Assembly: GCF_943193095.1 (NCBI RefSeq)
Contig: NZ_CALPCV010000003.1
Span: 1-64,000, forward strand
Length of the DNA stretch: 64,000 nt
Reading direction: 5' to 3'
Source: Parasutterella muris
Lineage (GTDB): Bacteria; Pseudomonadota; Gammaproteobacteria; Burkholderiales; Burkholderiaceae_F
Positions within the stretch are counted from its first letter, which is position 1; each line of letters starts with the position of its first letter. This document shows positions 8,224 to 16,899 of this stretch, piece by piece. Made by a program: the position numbers and the translations under genes. Under the pieces are notes generated by a model. That model saw nothing but the letters and a program-made list of their open reading frames with translations. It did no database searches and was not told the origin of the DNA.

Positions 8224-9528
8224 TTGACAGCCCAAAAACAAAAGCACAGCTACCTGCGGGACGGTGTCTCCCGCTCGGAGGTGCTCGCTTGGGCTTCCTA
8301 TGATTTTGCCAATTCCGGCTATACCACGGTTGTGCTTACAGCCGTCTATAACGCGTATTTTGTTTCTATAGTGGCCGAAAACGCGGTATGGGCAACACTT
8401 GCCTGGACGCTTACGATTACGCTTTCAAATATTTTCTCCATACTTGTCATACCAATAGTCAGCTCTGCGGCGGACGCTTCGGCAAATAAGCGCTTCTGGC
8501 TCACGGTTATGACTTTGATCTGTGTGATCTGTACCGCAGCGCTTTATTTCACGCACACGGGTTCGCTCGCGCTTGCGGTTCTGCTGATTGTGCTTTCGAA
8601 TACCGCCTTTAACGCAGGAGTGTCGCTGAATTCCGCATTTCTCTCCGAACTTGCAAAAACGGAAGCGTTCGGGAAAGTGTCCGGCTGGGGATGGGGATTT
8701 GGCTACTTAGGCGGTATCCTCAGTCTCGGCGTCTGCCTCATGATCGTCTTTGCCGCACAGGACAGCGGTAAAAGCGCAGAGGATTATGTTCCGCTCTGCA
8801 TGCTTTCCACGGCGGCTATTTTTATGGTGGTATCGCTTCCGATGCTGCTGTGCGTTAAGGAGCGTTCCAAACCTTCCGGTCTTTCATTTGAGAAGACTGT
8901 AAAGAATTTATGGGTGCAGGAGCGAAGTAGTTTTGCGGTGCTTAAAGAAAGTCCGGAATTTCTGAAGTTCTGTTTCTGCGGACTTTTGTATCAGGCAGGT
9001 ATTGCCGTGGTTGTGACGCTGTCAGCGGTTTATGCGGAACTGGTGATGAAGTTCACGACCGCTCAGACGATTACACTGATTCTTGTAGTCAACATCACAG
9101 CTGCAGTCGGCGCATTCTTTTTCGGTTATGTACAGGATCGGCTCGGGCATCGCAAAACGCTTGCACTGACCATTTTCCTATGGATTGTCATGGGTGTGAC
9201 TGCGGCGTTTTCGACTTCTGCCGCTTCTTTCTGGTTTGCTGCGAATTTGTCCGGAATAGCCATGGGTTCGAGCCAGGCGGCGGGCAGGGCAACTGTCGCG
9301 GTCTTTGCGCCTGAAGGACAGCTTGCGAAGTTTTACTCTGTTTGGAACATCGCGGTGTGGGGCGCCAATATCCTCGGACCGATTACATACGGTCTCGTGA
9401 CCTGGCTTACAAACGGGGATCAGCGTACCGCGATTTTGGTGACCACGCTTTATTTTGTCTTCGGTCTTATCGTGCTTCGCATGGTCAGGCTGCCAAAAAA
9501 AGCCCCGAACATTAGTTCGGAGCTTTGA
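8224..9528 (+). CDS. MFS transporter, UMF1/Atg22-like
   Basis: About 434 residues from TTG at 8224. The frame is open further upstream inside the deacetylase gene, but transporter-like sequence begins only after 8224 (SEVLAWASYDFANSGYTTVV, a typical UMF1 N-terminus). About 12 membrane segments are visible. The motif FFFGYVQDRLGHRKTL is the MFS loop 8-9 signature. Members export or take up undefined small molecules; the bacterial substrate is not known. The start codon is uncertain, as no good Shine-Dalgarno lies before the TTG. The last codons lie within the hairpin of the terminator for the facing fhs gene. Confidence 0.8.
   Translation: MTAQKQKHSYLRDGVSRSEVLAWASYDFANSGYTTVVLTAVYNAYFVSIVAENAVWATLAWTLTITLSNIFSILVIPIVSSAADASANKRFWLTVMTLICVICTAALYFTHTGSLALAVLLIVLSNTAFNAGVSLNSAFLSELAKTEAFGKVSGWGWGFGYLGGILSLGVCLMIVFAAQDSGKSAEDYVPLCMLSTAAIFMVVSLPMLLCVKERSKPSGLSFEKTVKNLWVQERSSFAVLKESPEFLKFCFCGLLYQAGIAVVVTLSAVYAELVMKFTTAQTITLILVVNITAAVGAFFFGYVQDRLGHRKTLALTIFLWIVMGVTAAFSTSAASFWFAANLSGIAMGSSQAAGRATVAVFAPEGQLAKFYSVWNIAVWGANILGPITYGLVTWLTNGDQRTAILVTTLYFVFGLIVLRMVRLPKKAPNISSEL
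9494..9525 (-). terminator. Terminator of fhs, lying inside the 3' end of the MFS gene
   Basis: On the minus strand GCTCCGAAC-TAAT-GTTCGGGGC is followed by TTTTTTTGG. The stem overlaps the last eight or so codons of the converging MFS gene. On the plus strand the same stem has only TTTGAT behind it. Confidence 0.75.
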
Positions 9529-9547
9529 TCGGCCTATTTAGAAGGAA

Positions 9548-11197
9548 TTAGCTGAGACCTGTGATTTTGCCGTCAACAACGTCGATTGAGTAAGCGGCCG
9601 GTTTCTTCGGAAGTCCGGGCATTCTCATGATGGCGCCGGTGGTGACAACGAGGAAGCCTGCGCCGGCGTTCAGAATGACGCGCTGAACCGGAAGCGTAAA
9701 GCCCTGCGGAGCGCCCTTCAGATCAGGATCGTGAGACATAGAGAAAGGAGTCTTCGCGATACAGATCGGAAGCTTCTCAAAGCCCATATTCAGCGCTTTA
9801 ATCTTCGCGATGTCTTTGAGCGCAGCTGAAGAGTAGGAAACATCTTTACCGCCGTAAACCTTGGCATTGATGTCCTGAATCTTTTCTTCGATCGATTCAT
9901 CGAGACCGTAGGCGAAATTGAGGGGGCCTGAGCCTTCTTTGACCGCAGCCATCACTTCTTTGGCGACGTCAACAGCGCCTTCGCCGCCTTTGGCAAAGCC
10001 GTCGGAAACCGCGAAGCGGGCGCCCTGAGCGAGACACTCTTTACGAACAACGTCGATTTCCTCTTCATTGTCATTGGCAAAATGATTGAGAGAAACGACA
10101 ACCTGCTGACCGAAGCGTTTCAGGTTGCAGATATGCGCTTTCAGGTTGGGCAGTCCGTTGATCAGAGCGTCCATGTTGTCTTTGCCGATTTCAGGAAGGG
10201 CGACACCGCCGTGCCACTTGAGGGCGCGGAGCGATGTGACGAGCACGGTGGCGTCCGGGTGCAGGTTGTTCATACGGCATTTGATGTCATAGAACTTTTC
10301 TGCGCCGAGGTCGCTGCCGAAGCCTGCTTCCGTGATCGCATAGTCAGCGATGGTCATAGCGGCGCGGGTGGCGGCAACCGAGTTGCAGCCGTGCGCGATG
10401 TTGGCAAACGGGCCGCCGTGAACAAAAGCGGGAACGCCTTCAATCGACTGAACGAGGTTCGGCAGCATGGCGTCTTTGAGAAGCGCCATCAGAGCGCCTG
10501 TGGCGCCGAGTTCTTTGCAGGTGTATGCCGAGCCGTCTCTCTTGTAGCCGACAACCAGACGGTCGAGTCTGACACGCAGATCTTCTTCTCCGTCGGCAAG
10601 ACAGATAATCGCCATCAGTTCGGAAGCAGCTGTAATATCAAAGCCGGTTTCCGTCGGGATACCGTTAGCGGAGCCCCCAAGACCTGTGACGATATTTCTG
10701 AGCATACGGTCATTGACGTCCAGAACGCGTCTCCAGGAAATTTCTTTCAGATCGGCCTGTCCCTGATGACGGGCATTGTCAATTAATGCGGCCAAGAGGT
10801 TGTTTGCGGCGGTAATAGCGTGGAAGTCGCCGGTGAAGTGCAGATTGATGGATTCCATCGGGACAACCTGAGAGTATCCGCCGCCTGCGGCACCGCCCTT
10901 CATACCGAAGGATGGTCCGAGAGAGGGTTCTCTGAGCGCAAGGCAGGCTTTTTCTCCGAGTTTCTTAAAGGCCTGAGCAAGCGCGATGGAGGTGGTTGTC
11001 TTGCCGGAGCCCGCAGGCATACCGGAAGTCGCAGTCACGAGGATGAGCTTGCCTTTGGCCTTGGAGGTGTCAATGGCGACTTTTGCCTTGTCACGGCCGT
11101 AAGGGATGAATTGATCGTCTTTAAGACCGTATTCATGGGCGAGCTTGTCGATCGGGATAAGCGTGGTTTGTTGCGCGATTTCGATATCAGTCAGCAT
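9548..11197 (-). CDS. fhs: Formate-tetrahydrofolate ligase
   Basis: 549 residues, close to the usual about 557. The ATP-binding site TSGMPAGSGKTTTSIAL and the block LREPSLGPSFGMKGGAAGGG are diagnostic. It makes 10-formyl-tetrahydrofolate from formate, ATP and THF in the cytoplasm. In anaerobes it supplies C1 units to purines, or runs in reverse to make ATP from formyl-THF. No other C1 gene (folD, metF) adjoins it. It is monocistronic with its own strong terminator. Confidence 0.96.
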   Translation of the reverse strand: MLTDIEIAQQTTLIPIDKLAHEYGLKDDQFIPYGRDKAKVAIDTSKAKGKLILVTATSGMPAGSGKTTTSIALAQAFKKLGEKACLALREPSLGPSFGMKGGAAGGGYSQVVPMESINLHFTGDFHAITAANNLLAALIDNARHQGQADLKEISWRRVLDVNDRMLRNIVTGLGGSANGIPTETGFDITAASELMAIICLADGEEDLRVRLDRLVVGYKRDGSAYTCKELGATGALMALLKDAMLPNLVQSIEGVPAFVHGGPFANIAHGCNSVAATRAAMTIADYAITEAGFGSDLGAEKFYDIKCRMNNLHPDATVLVTSLRALKWHGGVALPEIGKDNMDALINGLPNLKAHICNLKRFGQQVVVSLNHFANDNEEEIDVVRKECLAQGARFAVSDGFAKGGEGAVDVAKEVMAAVKEGSGPLNFAYGLDESIEEKIQDINAKVYGGKDVSYSSAALKDIAKIKALNMGFEKLPICIAKTPFSMSHDPDLKGAPQGFTLPVQRVILNAGAGFLVVTTGAIMRMPGLPKKPAAYSIDVVDGKITGLS

Positions 11198-11259
11198 GTC
11201 TGTCCTTGAGTCAAGTGGGTTAGCGAAATTTTAAACATTCAAAAGCGGTTAAACGGTAA

Positions 11260-11288
11260 AACAAAAAGGCCTGAAAACATTCAGACCT
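11260..11288 (-). terminator. Rho-independent terminator
   Basis: On the minus strand AGGTCTGAA-TGTT-TTCAGGCCT (11288-11267) is followed by TTTTTGTTTT. It lies directly after the stop of the hypothetical gene at 11299. Confidence 0.7.
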
Positions 11289-11298
11289 CTTTAATCAG

Positions 11299-11937
11299 TT
11301 ATTTTACGGATTTCTCCTCAGCGTTTTCGGGCGCATCTTTCGGCTTTTCGGCCTCAGCGGCCGCTGTTTCGGCGGCGGTCGGGATCACGGCAGCGTTGTA
11401 GTTCGGATCCTTGATTCTTTCGAGCACAACTCGGGAGCTGCGCGAATACTGATAGAGAATCTTTCCGAGCTGAAATTCGATGGCGACCTGATGACGATCC
11501 GAACTTTGGTTGTACGGATTCGGATCGCTTGAGCCCGGCCCAAAAATTTGGAACATGAAGAGGTTGGTGAGCGCAACCGAGATGGCTTTAGGCTCTTCAG
11601 GGTTAATTTCAAGCTCGCTCTCTATGACGTTCCAGTATTTATCAAAGTCTTCTTTATAGACTTTGGGCAGAAGTTTTTCTTTCAGTGTCTCAATCAGTTC
11701 GACGTCGGGCGTTCCTTCCATTTTGGCAGTGGTGTTGCGAACGCCTTCCAGGAACATCGCGACGCTGAGCGGAATGTACTGAGCATTAAATTCAGCCATG
11801 CGTTTTTTTCTTCCGAAAATAAACGGCAGGTAAAAGTCTGAGGCTTTTCTGAGCGTATTGTTGTTGGCTTTGTAATAGAACTGAAAGGCCCTGTTCAAAC
11901 CGTCAATTTTAGTTTTAAGATCACTTTTCTTCGCCAT
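11299..11937 (-). CDS. Conserved-looking hypothetical protein with Ala/Glu-rich tail
   Basis: 212 residues, no family recognised. The N-terminus is basic (MAKKSDLKTKIDGLNRAFQF), with no signal peptide or membrane segment, so it is probably cytoplasmic. The body is mostly predicted helical with aromatic residues (FQFYYKANNN, DFYLPFIFGRKKRMAEF). The last about 30 residues are low-complexity Ala/Glu/Lys/Pro. A clean start and its own terminator support a real gene. It diverges from the YqaA-like gene with a 69-base gap that must contain both promoters. Confidence 0.6.
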   Translation of the reverse strand: MAKKSDLKTKIDGLNRAFQFYYKANNNTLRKASDFYLPFIFGRKKRMAEFNAQYIPLSVAMFLEGVRNTTAKMEGTPDVELIETLKEKLLPKVYKEDFDKYWNVIESELEINPEEPKAISVALTNLFMFQIFGPGSSDPNPYNQSSDRHQVAIEFQLGKILYQYSRSSRVVLERIKDPNYNAAVIPTAAETAAAEAEKPKDAPENAEEKSVK

Positions 11938-12006
11938 GAACCAATGCTCTTGTATATTGAGTTTTGAAGAGCCTTAAATTTACACTATCTTTGAGAGGAT
12001 TTCCTG

Positions 12007-12417
12007 TTGTCGTATACGACCTTCTTATGGTCGCTCTTTTGCAGCGCCTTTGTTTCTTCGACTTTGCTGCCCGGAGGCAGCGAAGCGCTCGTCGTTTACG
12101 GCATGACAGAATACTCGGACAAGCTCTTTTCACTGGTGCTGACCGCAACGATCGGCAATACGCTCGGAGCGATTGTCACTTACGGGATCGGGCGGCTTAT
12201 TCCCAATAAAAAACAGGACGAGAGATCGTTAGGACTCTTTAAAAAGTGGGGGCCGATCACACTGCTTTTCTCATGGGTTCCGATCGTGGGGGACGGCTTT
12301 TGTTTGGCCGCAGGCTGGCTGAGAGTGAATTTCTGTCTGTCCGTCGTTCTCATTCTCATTGGCAAAGCGGCTCGGTATTGGGCTCTCGCGGCCGTAACGC
12401 TTGGTATATTAGGGTAA
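12007..12417 (+). CDS. YqaA/DedA-related small membrane protein (SNARE-assoc/VTT fold)
   Basis: 136 residues starting at TTG 12007, with GAGAGGA about 9 bases upstream. About four membrane segments are present. The sequence LPGGSEALVVYG near the N-terminus and FSWVPIVGDGFCLAAGWLRV near the C-terminus match YqaA-type members of the VTT/DedA superfamily, which are thought to act in membrane lipid or ion homeostasis. It is the only gene of its unit between a divergent hypothetical gene and the antiporter downstream. Confidence 0.75.
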   Translation: MSYTTFLWSLFCSAFVSSTLLPGGSEALVVYGMTEYSDKLFSLVLTATIGNTLGAIVTYGIGRLIPNKKQDERSLGLFKKWGPITLLFSWVPIVGDGFCLAAGWLRVNFCLSVVLILIGKAARYWALAAVTLGILG

Positions 12418-12514
12418 GCGGGACTAAGGGTTATTCCTTTTTTGATTTTCTTTTCCTCGCTAATTAATGCTTAATATCTGATGTCAATCTCAAATTCCAA
12501 ATCAAATATTAAGA

Positions 12515-14185
12515 ATGAATTGGCTCAGCTCGCTTTTATTCGAATCGGGTTCTTTTTCGCACGGTATTCTTGCCTTTAGTATTGCGATATCGCTTGGTCT
12601 TTATCTTGGCAAATTAAAGTTTTTCGGGTTGTCGTTCGGCGCGACCTGTGTTCTTTTTGTCGGTCTGATTATGAGCTGGCTTGGCATCGAAGTGGATGCC
12701 TCTATGCTGGGCTTCTTCAGAAATTTCGGCCTGATTCTGTTTGTGTTCTTTATCGGTCTGCAGGTTGGGCCGTCATTTTTTGCGACATTTAAGAGCAGCG
12801 GCGCGGGACTCGTCGGTCTGATGGTGCTTGCGGTCGGTTTGAGCTTAGCGGTCACTGTCATTCTTTATTTTCTCTGCGCACCCGCAGTTTCTCTTCCCGA
12901 GATGCTCGGCATCATGTTCGGTGCGGTCACAAGCACGCCCGGTCTCGGCGCGACGCAGGAAGCCCTGCAGTCTTTGGGTTCGAAGATCGATATTACGGTC
13001 GGATATGCCTGCGCTTATCCGTTTGCGATCCTTTCGACCATGGCGGTCATCATGGGTCTTAAACGATTCTTCAATGTTGATCTTGCAGAAGAAGACAAGA
13101 AATGGGATTTAGCGCAGCAGAATATGAACCGCGCCCCGATTTTTTATCATGTCAAGGCAAACAACAAGGCTTTAAGCGGCATCACGCTTCGCGAAATCCG
13201 TGCCATTATCGGACGTCCCTTTATTTGTTCCCGAGTGCTCCATGACGGAACAATCACCAGTCCGACCGCGGACAGTCTGATTTATGTCGGAGACCGCCTG
13301 CGCATTGTTTCCAACGCGGAGCACAAAACCGCGGTCTGTGCTTTCTGCGGTGAGGAAGATAAAGAGGTGGATTTGGCCACTGCGCATTCTCCGATCAAAA
13401 ACGAGCGCATTCGTGTGACGGAACCGAATATGCAGGGTGTTCAAATTGAAGATCTGCATTTAAGTCGTTTTGACGGTGTCAATATCACGCGTGTCGCTCG
13501 CGCAGGCGTTACGTTCTTCCCCTACAACTCGCTTCGTCTGCAGCTCGGAGATACGCTGATCTGCGTCGGTCCGGCAAACGCGATCAGTCGTTTGGCCGCG
13601 CTTGTCGGCAACCGTGAGAAGCAGTTGGAAAAACCTAATGTCATCGCTATCTTTGCGGCGATCGCCTTTGGGGTGCTTCTCGGGTCTGTTCCGATCGCAT
13701 TTCCGTACATGCCGGTGACGATCAAGCTTGGTTTGGCGGGAGGCCCGCTCATCGCCGCGATTCTCTTAGGCTATTACGGTCCGAGGTTCCATCTGGTGAC
13801 TTATACCACGCATTCGGCGAATCTGATGCTGAGGCAGTGGGGGCAGACATTCTTTTTGGCGAGCGTCGGCTTGGCTTCCGGCAAACCCTTCTTTGAAGCC
13901 TTTATCAACGGAAGCGGCTATCTGTACGTGCTTTTGGGAATTCCGATTACCGTGATTCCGCTTGCGATCGCGGGCTTTATCGCACGCACCAAGATGAATA
14001 TGAACTTCCATTCCATCGCAGGTTTCCTTGCGGGCTGCACCACCAACACATCACTGCTTGGCTTTGCTTCGAGTCTTTCGGAACGCAGTATCGCGCTGAT
14101 TTCTTATTCAACGGTCTATCCGCTTGCGATGTTCCTGCGAATTATTTCCGGTCAGGTGCTCCTGATGATTCTTTGGGCCGCTTGA
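12515..14185 (+). CDS. AspT/YidE/YbjL-family antiporter with two TrkA-C domains
   Basis: 556 residues. An N-terminal membrane half (about 1-185) with GAVTSTPGLGATQEAL, a central soluble part (about 205-370) made of two RCK/TrkA-C-like domains, and a second membrane half with the repeat motif AGFLAGCTTNTSLLGFA give the duplicated layout of the aspartate:alanine exchanger family. In lactobacilli AspT swaps aspartate for alanine and, with a decarboxylase, makes a proton motive force. No aspartate decarboxylase gene is in the window, so the substrate is unproven. It could equally exchange another dicarboxylate. It lies about 6.7 kb downstream of the asparaginase gene and on the same strand. Confidence 0.82.
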   Translation: MNWLSSLLFESGSFSHGILAFSIAISLGLYLGKLKFFGLSFGATCVLFVGLIMSWLGIEVDASMLGFFRNFGLILFVFFIGLQVGPSFFATFKSSGAGLVGLMVLAVGLSLAVTVILYFLCAPAVSLPEMLGIMFGAVTSTPGLGATQEALQSLGSKIDITVGYACAYPFAILSTMAVIMGLKRFFNVDLAEEDKKWDLAQQNMNRAPIFYHVKANNKALSGITLREIRAIIGRPFICSRVLHDGTITSPTADSLIYVGDRLRIVSNAEHKTAVCAFCGEEDKEVDLATAHSPIKNERIRVTEPNMQGVQIEDLHLSRFDGVNITRVARAGVTFFPYNSLRLQLGDTLICVGPANAISRLAALVGNREKQLEKPNVIAIFAAIAFGVLLGSVPIAFPYMPVTIKLGLAGGPLIAAILLGYYGPRFHLVTYTTHSANLMLRQWGQTFFLASVGLASGKPFFEAFINGSGYLYVLLGIPITVIPLAIAGFIARTKMNMNFHSIAGFLAGCTTNTSLLGFASSLSERSIALISYSTVYPLAMFLRIISGQVLLMILWAA

Positions 14186-14272
14186 ATTAGTGTGAGGATT
14201 CGTGAACCAGCCGGCCTTTGAGGATTAACTTTCTGCCGGTTTGTGTTTTCTAAAAATTGAACGAAGGAAGAA

Positions 14273-14698
14273 ATGTCAGAACAGTTTGCGCAGGAATCCA
14301 TTCCTAAAGTCAATAACAATCCGTTTTTACCGGAGGGACGAATTCACAAAATGTCGTTTTTTCTGACGACGCTGGTGCTGAGCCTGATTGCGAGTTGTTT
14401 TTACGGTGTGACTGAGGCGGGTGTCGTTTTAGAGGACGCTATGGTCTTTGAAACAGCCGTTAGTGCATCTCTCGGTACCGTGCTTCTTCAGATCTTTGCC
14501 TGCATCAAACGCTGCAGAGATGTATTAAAAGCTCTCCGTGGTGCGTACTTCTTCTGTTTATTCCGCTCGTCGGTTTTGTTTACAGTTTTATTCTGCTGTT
14601 TAAAGGTCCCCGCTATCCGGATTAAACCGGCAGAGACCAATCAGCCCGCAGATCAATTGCCGATCTTCGGGTTTATTTTTTTGACGAAACCTGCCTAG
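14273..14698 (+). CDS. DUF805 small membrane protein, C-terminus frameshifted
   Basis: The frame encodes 141 residues. The first about 85 (NNNPFLP-GRIH-SFFLT then FACIKRCRD) match the intact copy at 14772-15119, but after the AAAA run at 14527-14530 the similarity moves to another frame. Reading one A twice gives KSSPWCVLLLFIPLVGFVYS and ends at TAA 14623-14625 with KGPRYPD, matching the sister gene's end (KGSKYPD). The terminator at 14645-14682 also lies before the present stop at 14698. The copy therefore looks recently inactivated by loss of one A, unless the ribosome slips or the base is a sequencing error. DUF805 proteins are four-helix inner-membrane proteins of unknown function. Confidence 0.65.
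   Translation: MSEQFAQESIPKVNNNPFLPEGRIHKMSFFLTTLVLSLIASCFYGVTEAGVVLEDAMVFETAVSASLGTVLLQIFACIKRCRDVLKALRGAYFFCLFRSSVLFTVLFCCLKVPAIRIKPAETNQPADQLPIFGFIFLTKPA
14645..14682 (+). terminator. Terminator of the first DUF805 gene
   Basis: The arms CCCGCAGATC (14645-14654) and GATCTTCGGG (14662-14671) have one mismatch and are followed by TTTATTTTTTT. It falls inside the frameshifted extension of the upstream gene, which supports 14625 as the ancestral end. Confidence 0.75.
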
Positions 14699-14771
14699 TT
14701 TGGAGGTTATTTCACAGCCTTTGCAATCCTTTCGGGCTACAGTCTTTAAAAACGAAAGCAGAGGTGAAAAT

Positions 14772-15119
14772 ATGTCGCAGCAGTTTAATTTGGCAGTGCC
14801 GAGAGTCAATAACAATCCGTTTTTGCCGGACGGAAGAATACACAGACTGTCGTTTTTTCTGACGATGCTGGTTCTGTGCTTTATCTCGTCCTGGTTCGTT
14901 GATTTTTCTTCGGTCTATAACGCTTCAGCGGGTACAGTCAATGTCAAAGCGATCGGCTGGTTTCCGGTCATTGTTTTAGTGCTTCAGCTCTTTGCCTGTA
15001 TTAAGCGCTGCCGAGACATACAGTACTCGCCTTGGTCGGTCGTGCTGTTCATCATTCCTATTGTCGGATTCATCTACGGTTTGCTGCTGCTCTTCAAAGG
15101 CTCGAAGTATCCCGATTAG
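14772..15119 (+). CDS. DUF805 small membrane protein
   Basis: 115 residues from ATG 14772, preceded by AGAGGTG. The frame is open 24 codons further upstream, but that extension overlaps the previous terminator region and has no counterpart in the paralogue. An N-terminal cytosolic segment (NNNPFLPDGRIHRLSFF) is followed by three to four membrane helices and the family motif FACIKRCRD. It is a tandem duplicate of the gene at 14273, and a longer DUF805 protein lies at 60368. Function is unknown. Confidence 0.75.
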   Translation: MSQQFNLAVPRVNNNPFLPDGRIHRLSFFLTMLVLCFISSWFVDFSSVYNASAGTVNVKAIGWFPVIVLVLQLFACIKRCRDIQYSPWSVVLFIIPIVGFIYGLLLLFKGSKYPD

Positions 15120-15133
15120 ACCGATAAATGAAA

Positions 15134-15167
15134 AAATAAACCCGCAGATCATTAACTGAGCTGCGGG
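15134..15167 (-). terminator. Terminator of the second FAD reductase gene
   Basis: CCCGCAG (15141-15147) and CTGCGGG (15161-15167). On the minus strand the stem is followed by TTTATTTTTT; on the plus strand only CTTATC follows. It lies 20 bases past the reductase stop. Confidence 0.75.
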
Positions 15168-15187
15168 CTTATCGCTCTTAGGAGAAC

Positions 15188-16705
15188 TTATTTCATTTCT
15201 TTAACGGCGTTGATTGCGGCATAGCGTCCGGAGTAGGAAGCAAAGCCGAAAGCGTGGCCGGAGAAGAAGTCCGGGTAGGTCGGGCCGACCATGTTGGATA
15301 CTTCAAGACCTGCGGCGTAAAGACCTTTGATCGGACGAGAGTCTTTATCGAGGACCTGATGATCCCGATTGGTGATCAGACCGCCGTAGGCGCTGAAGAA
15401 GTAGGATTTCAGTTTCAGCGCATAGAGTTTCTTGCCTTCAATCGGAACTAAGTAGCGGCGATCTTTCAGGAACATCGGATCGCTCTGCAGTTCGCAGTTC
15501 TTGTTGTATTCGGCAACCGTCTTTTCCAGTACTGCGGCAGGGACATTGATGGCTTTAGCCAGTCCGGCGACGGTAGAGGCGCTCTTGAATCCGTCCGAGT
15601 CAGCTGCCAGAGCTTCGTCAATGTCCTTCTGCAGGTTGGCGTATTTCGTTCCGATCGGAACTAAAACACCGATGCCGGAAGAGGCGCCTTTTTCCATTAA
15701 GTACTTGACGGTATTTTCGTCAAAGATACACCAGCCATAGTGACCCGGCTGAGCGTAGATCGCGTTAGCTGCTTCACTGAAGGCGTTGCACTGGGATTCA
15801 TCCGTAAAGCGCAGACCGTCACGATTAACCCAAAGGTTAAAGGGCTGCCAGGATGTTCCGTAAAGGTTGCTGAGGAACTTGATGCCTTTGCCCTCGGTGC
15901 CGAGATGACCGATAAAGCTGACGGGACCTCTTTCCGCACCGGCTTTCATCGCCATGACAATGCCGTCACCGGTCTTGTTGATAGGCACGGAGCTCTTCCA
16001 TGCTTCAGGATCTCTGTGCCCCCATTCGGCAACTTTCTTCGGATCGTCGCCAAAGCTTCCGGAAGCGAGAATGACCGCTTTGCCGGAAATGTGATAAGTG
16101 TTGCCCTTTTTGTCTTTAGCGATAACGCCAACGACTTTGTCGTCTTTCTTAATCAGATCGACGGCAGGTGTGGCAAGCATGGTCTGCACACCGAGCTTAT
16201 CGGCGGCATCTTTCATGCCCTTGATAAGACCGGCACCGTGGTTAACACCTTTGTAGTTCTTAATGATGTGCCAGGTGTTGTCCTTGAGCGGTGTTTCGCG
16301 AATGACTTCAAACTCAATGCCGTGCTTGGAGAGCCATTCGATGTTTTCAGCGGATCCTTCAACGAAATCCTTGTTTTTATACGGGTCTACGAGGTGGTTT
16401 TGGCGTTCGATGAACTGACGATAGGCTTCCTGACGTGTGAGCGGATCGCCTCTAAGACGGTTCCATTCGGAATCCACGGCAAAAAGGCCTTCGGCGTGTT
16501 GGGAATTGCCGCCGACATACGGATTCTTTTCAAGCAGAATCACTTTTTTACCGAGTTCAGCGCCCTGAACAGCGGCTGAAAGTCCGGCGGAACCCGCACC
16601 GACGACGATAAGGTCAGTGTTCAGATTCTGGTCCGCTGCGAAAGAATGACTGCCGAAACATAAGACGACAGCAGCGCATAATCCGGAAATTTTGATTTGA
16701 GACAT
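15188..16705 (-). CDS. Exported FAD-dependent fumarate-reductase-like flavoprotein (no FMN domain)
   Basis: 505 residues. The signal peptide (1-23, ending SFA) is followed directly by a FAD-binding-2 domain: VVGAGSAGLSAAVQGAELG, then LEKNPYVGGNS, and the C-terminal GLYAAGLEVSNMVGPTYPDFF. It lacks the FMN-bind domain of the paralogue at 1251 and has no haem motif, so its electron donor must be another protein. The family includes flavocytochrome-c-type fumarate, crotonate and methacrylate reductases. The substrate is undetermined. AGGAG precedes the ATG. It is monocistronic with its own terminator and diverges from etfB. Confidence 0.83.
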   Translation of the reverse strand: MSQIKISGLCAAVVLCFGSHSFAADQNLNTDLIVVGAGSAGLSAAVQGAELGKKVILLEKNPYVGGNSQHAEGLFAVDSEWNRLRGDPLTRQEAYRQFIERQNHLVDPYKNKDFVEGSAENIEWLSKHGIEFEVIRETPLKDNTWHIIKNYKGVNHGAGLIKGMKDAADKLGVQTMLATPAVDLIKKDDKVVGVIAKDKKGNTYHISGKAVILASGSFGDDPKKVAEWGHRDPEAWKSSVPINKTGDGIVMAMKAGAERGPVSFIGHLGTEGKGIKFLSNLYGTSWQPFNLWVNRDGLRFTDESQCNAFSEAANAIYAQPGHYGWCIFDENTVKYLMEKGASSGIGVLVPIGTKYANLQKDIDEALAADSDGFKSASTVAGLAKAINVPAAVLEKTVAEYNKNCELQSDPMFLKDRRYLVPIEGKKLYALKLKSYFFSAYGGLITNRDHQVLDKDSRPIKGLYAAGLEVSNMVGPTYPDFFSGHAFGFASYSGRYAAINAVKEMK

Positions 16706-16856
16706 CTTATTCTCCTGGTCTTTGTAAGGTTATGAAAATGCTAGCAAATCAGCGAAACGTACCCCGTTAAGCAGTTAACACATTTGATCAGCGTGAAATT
16801 CCCGAGTAAGAGTAAAAAAAGCGTTTTTTGAGTGAAATCCTTGAAGCCTCGATGGC

Positions 16857-16862
16857 TATAAT
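16857..16862 (+). promoter_or_regulatory. Consensus -10 box upstream of etfB
   Basis: TATAAT lies 38 bases before the etfB start. No good -35 hexamer at 16-18 bases was found, so the promoter may need an activator or be weak. Confidence 0.4.
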
Positions 16863-16899
16863 CCCCTGTATTGTTATTTAAAGCACAGAGAAAGAGAAA

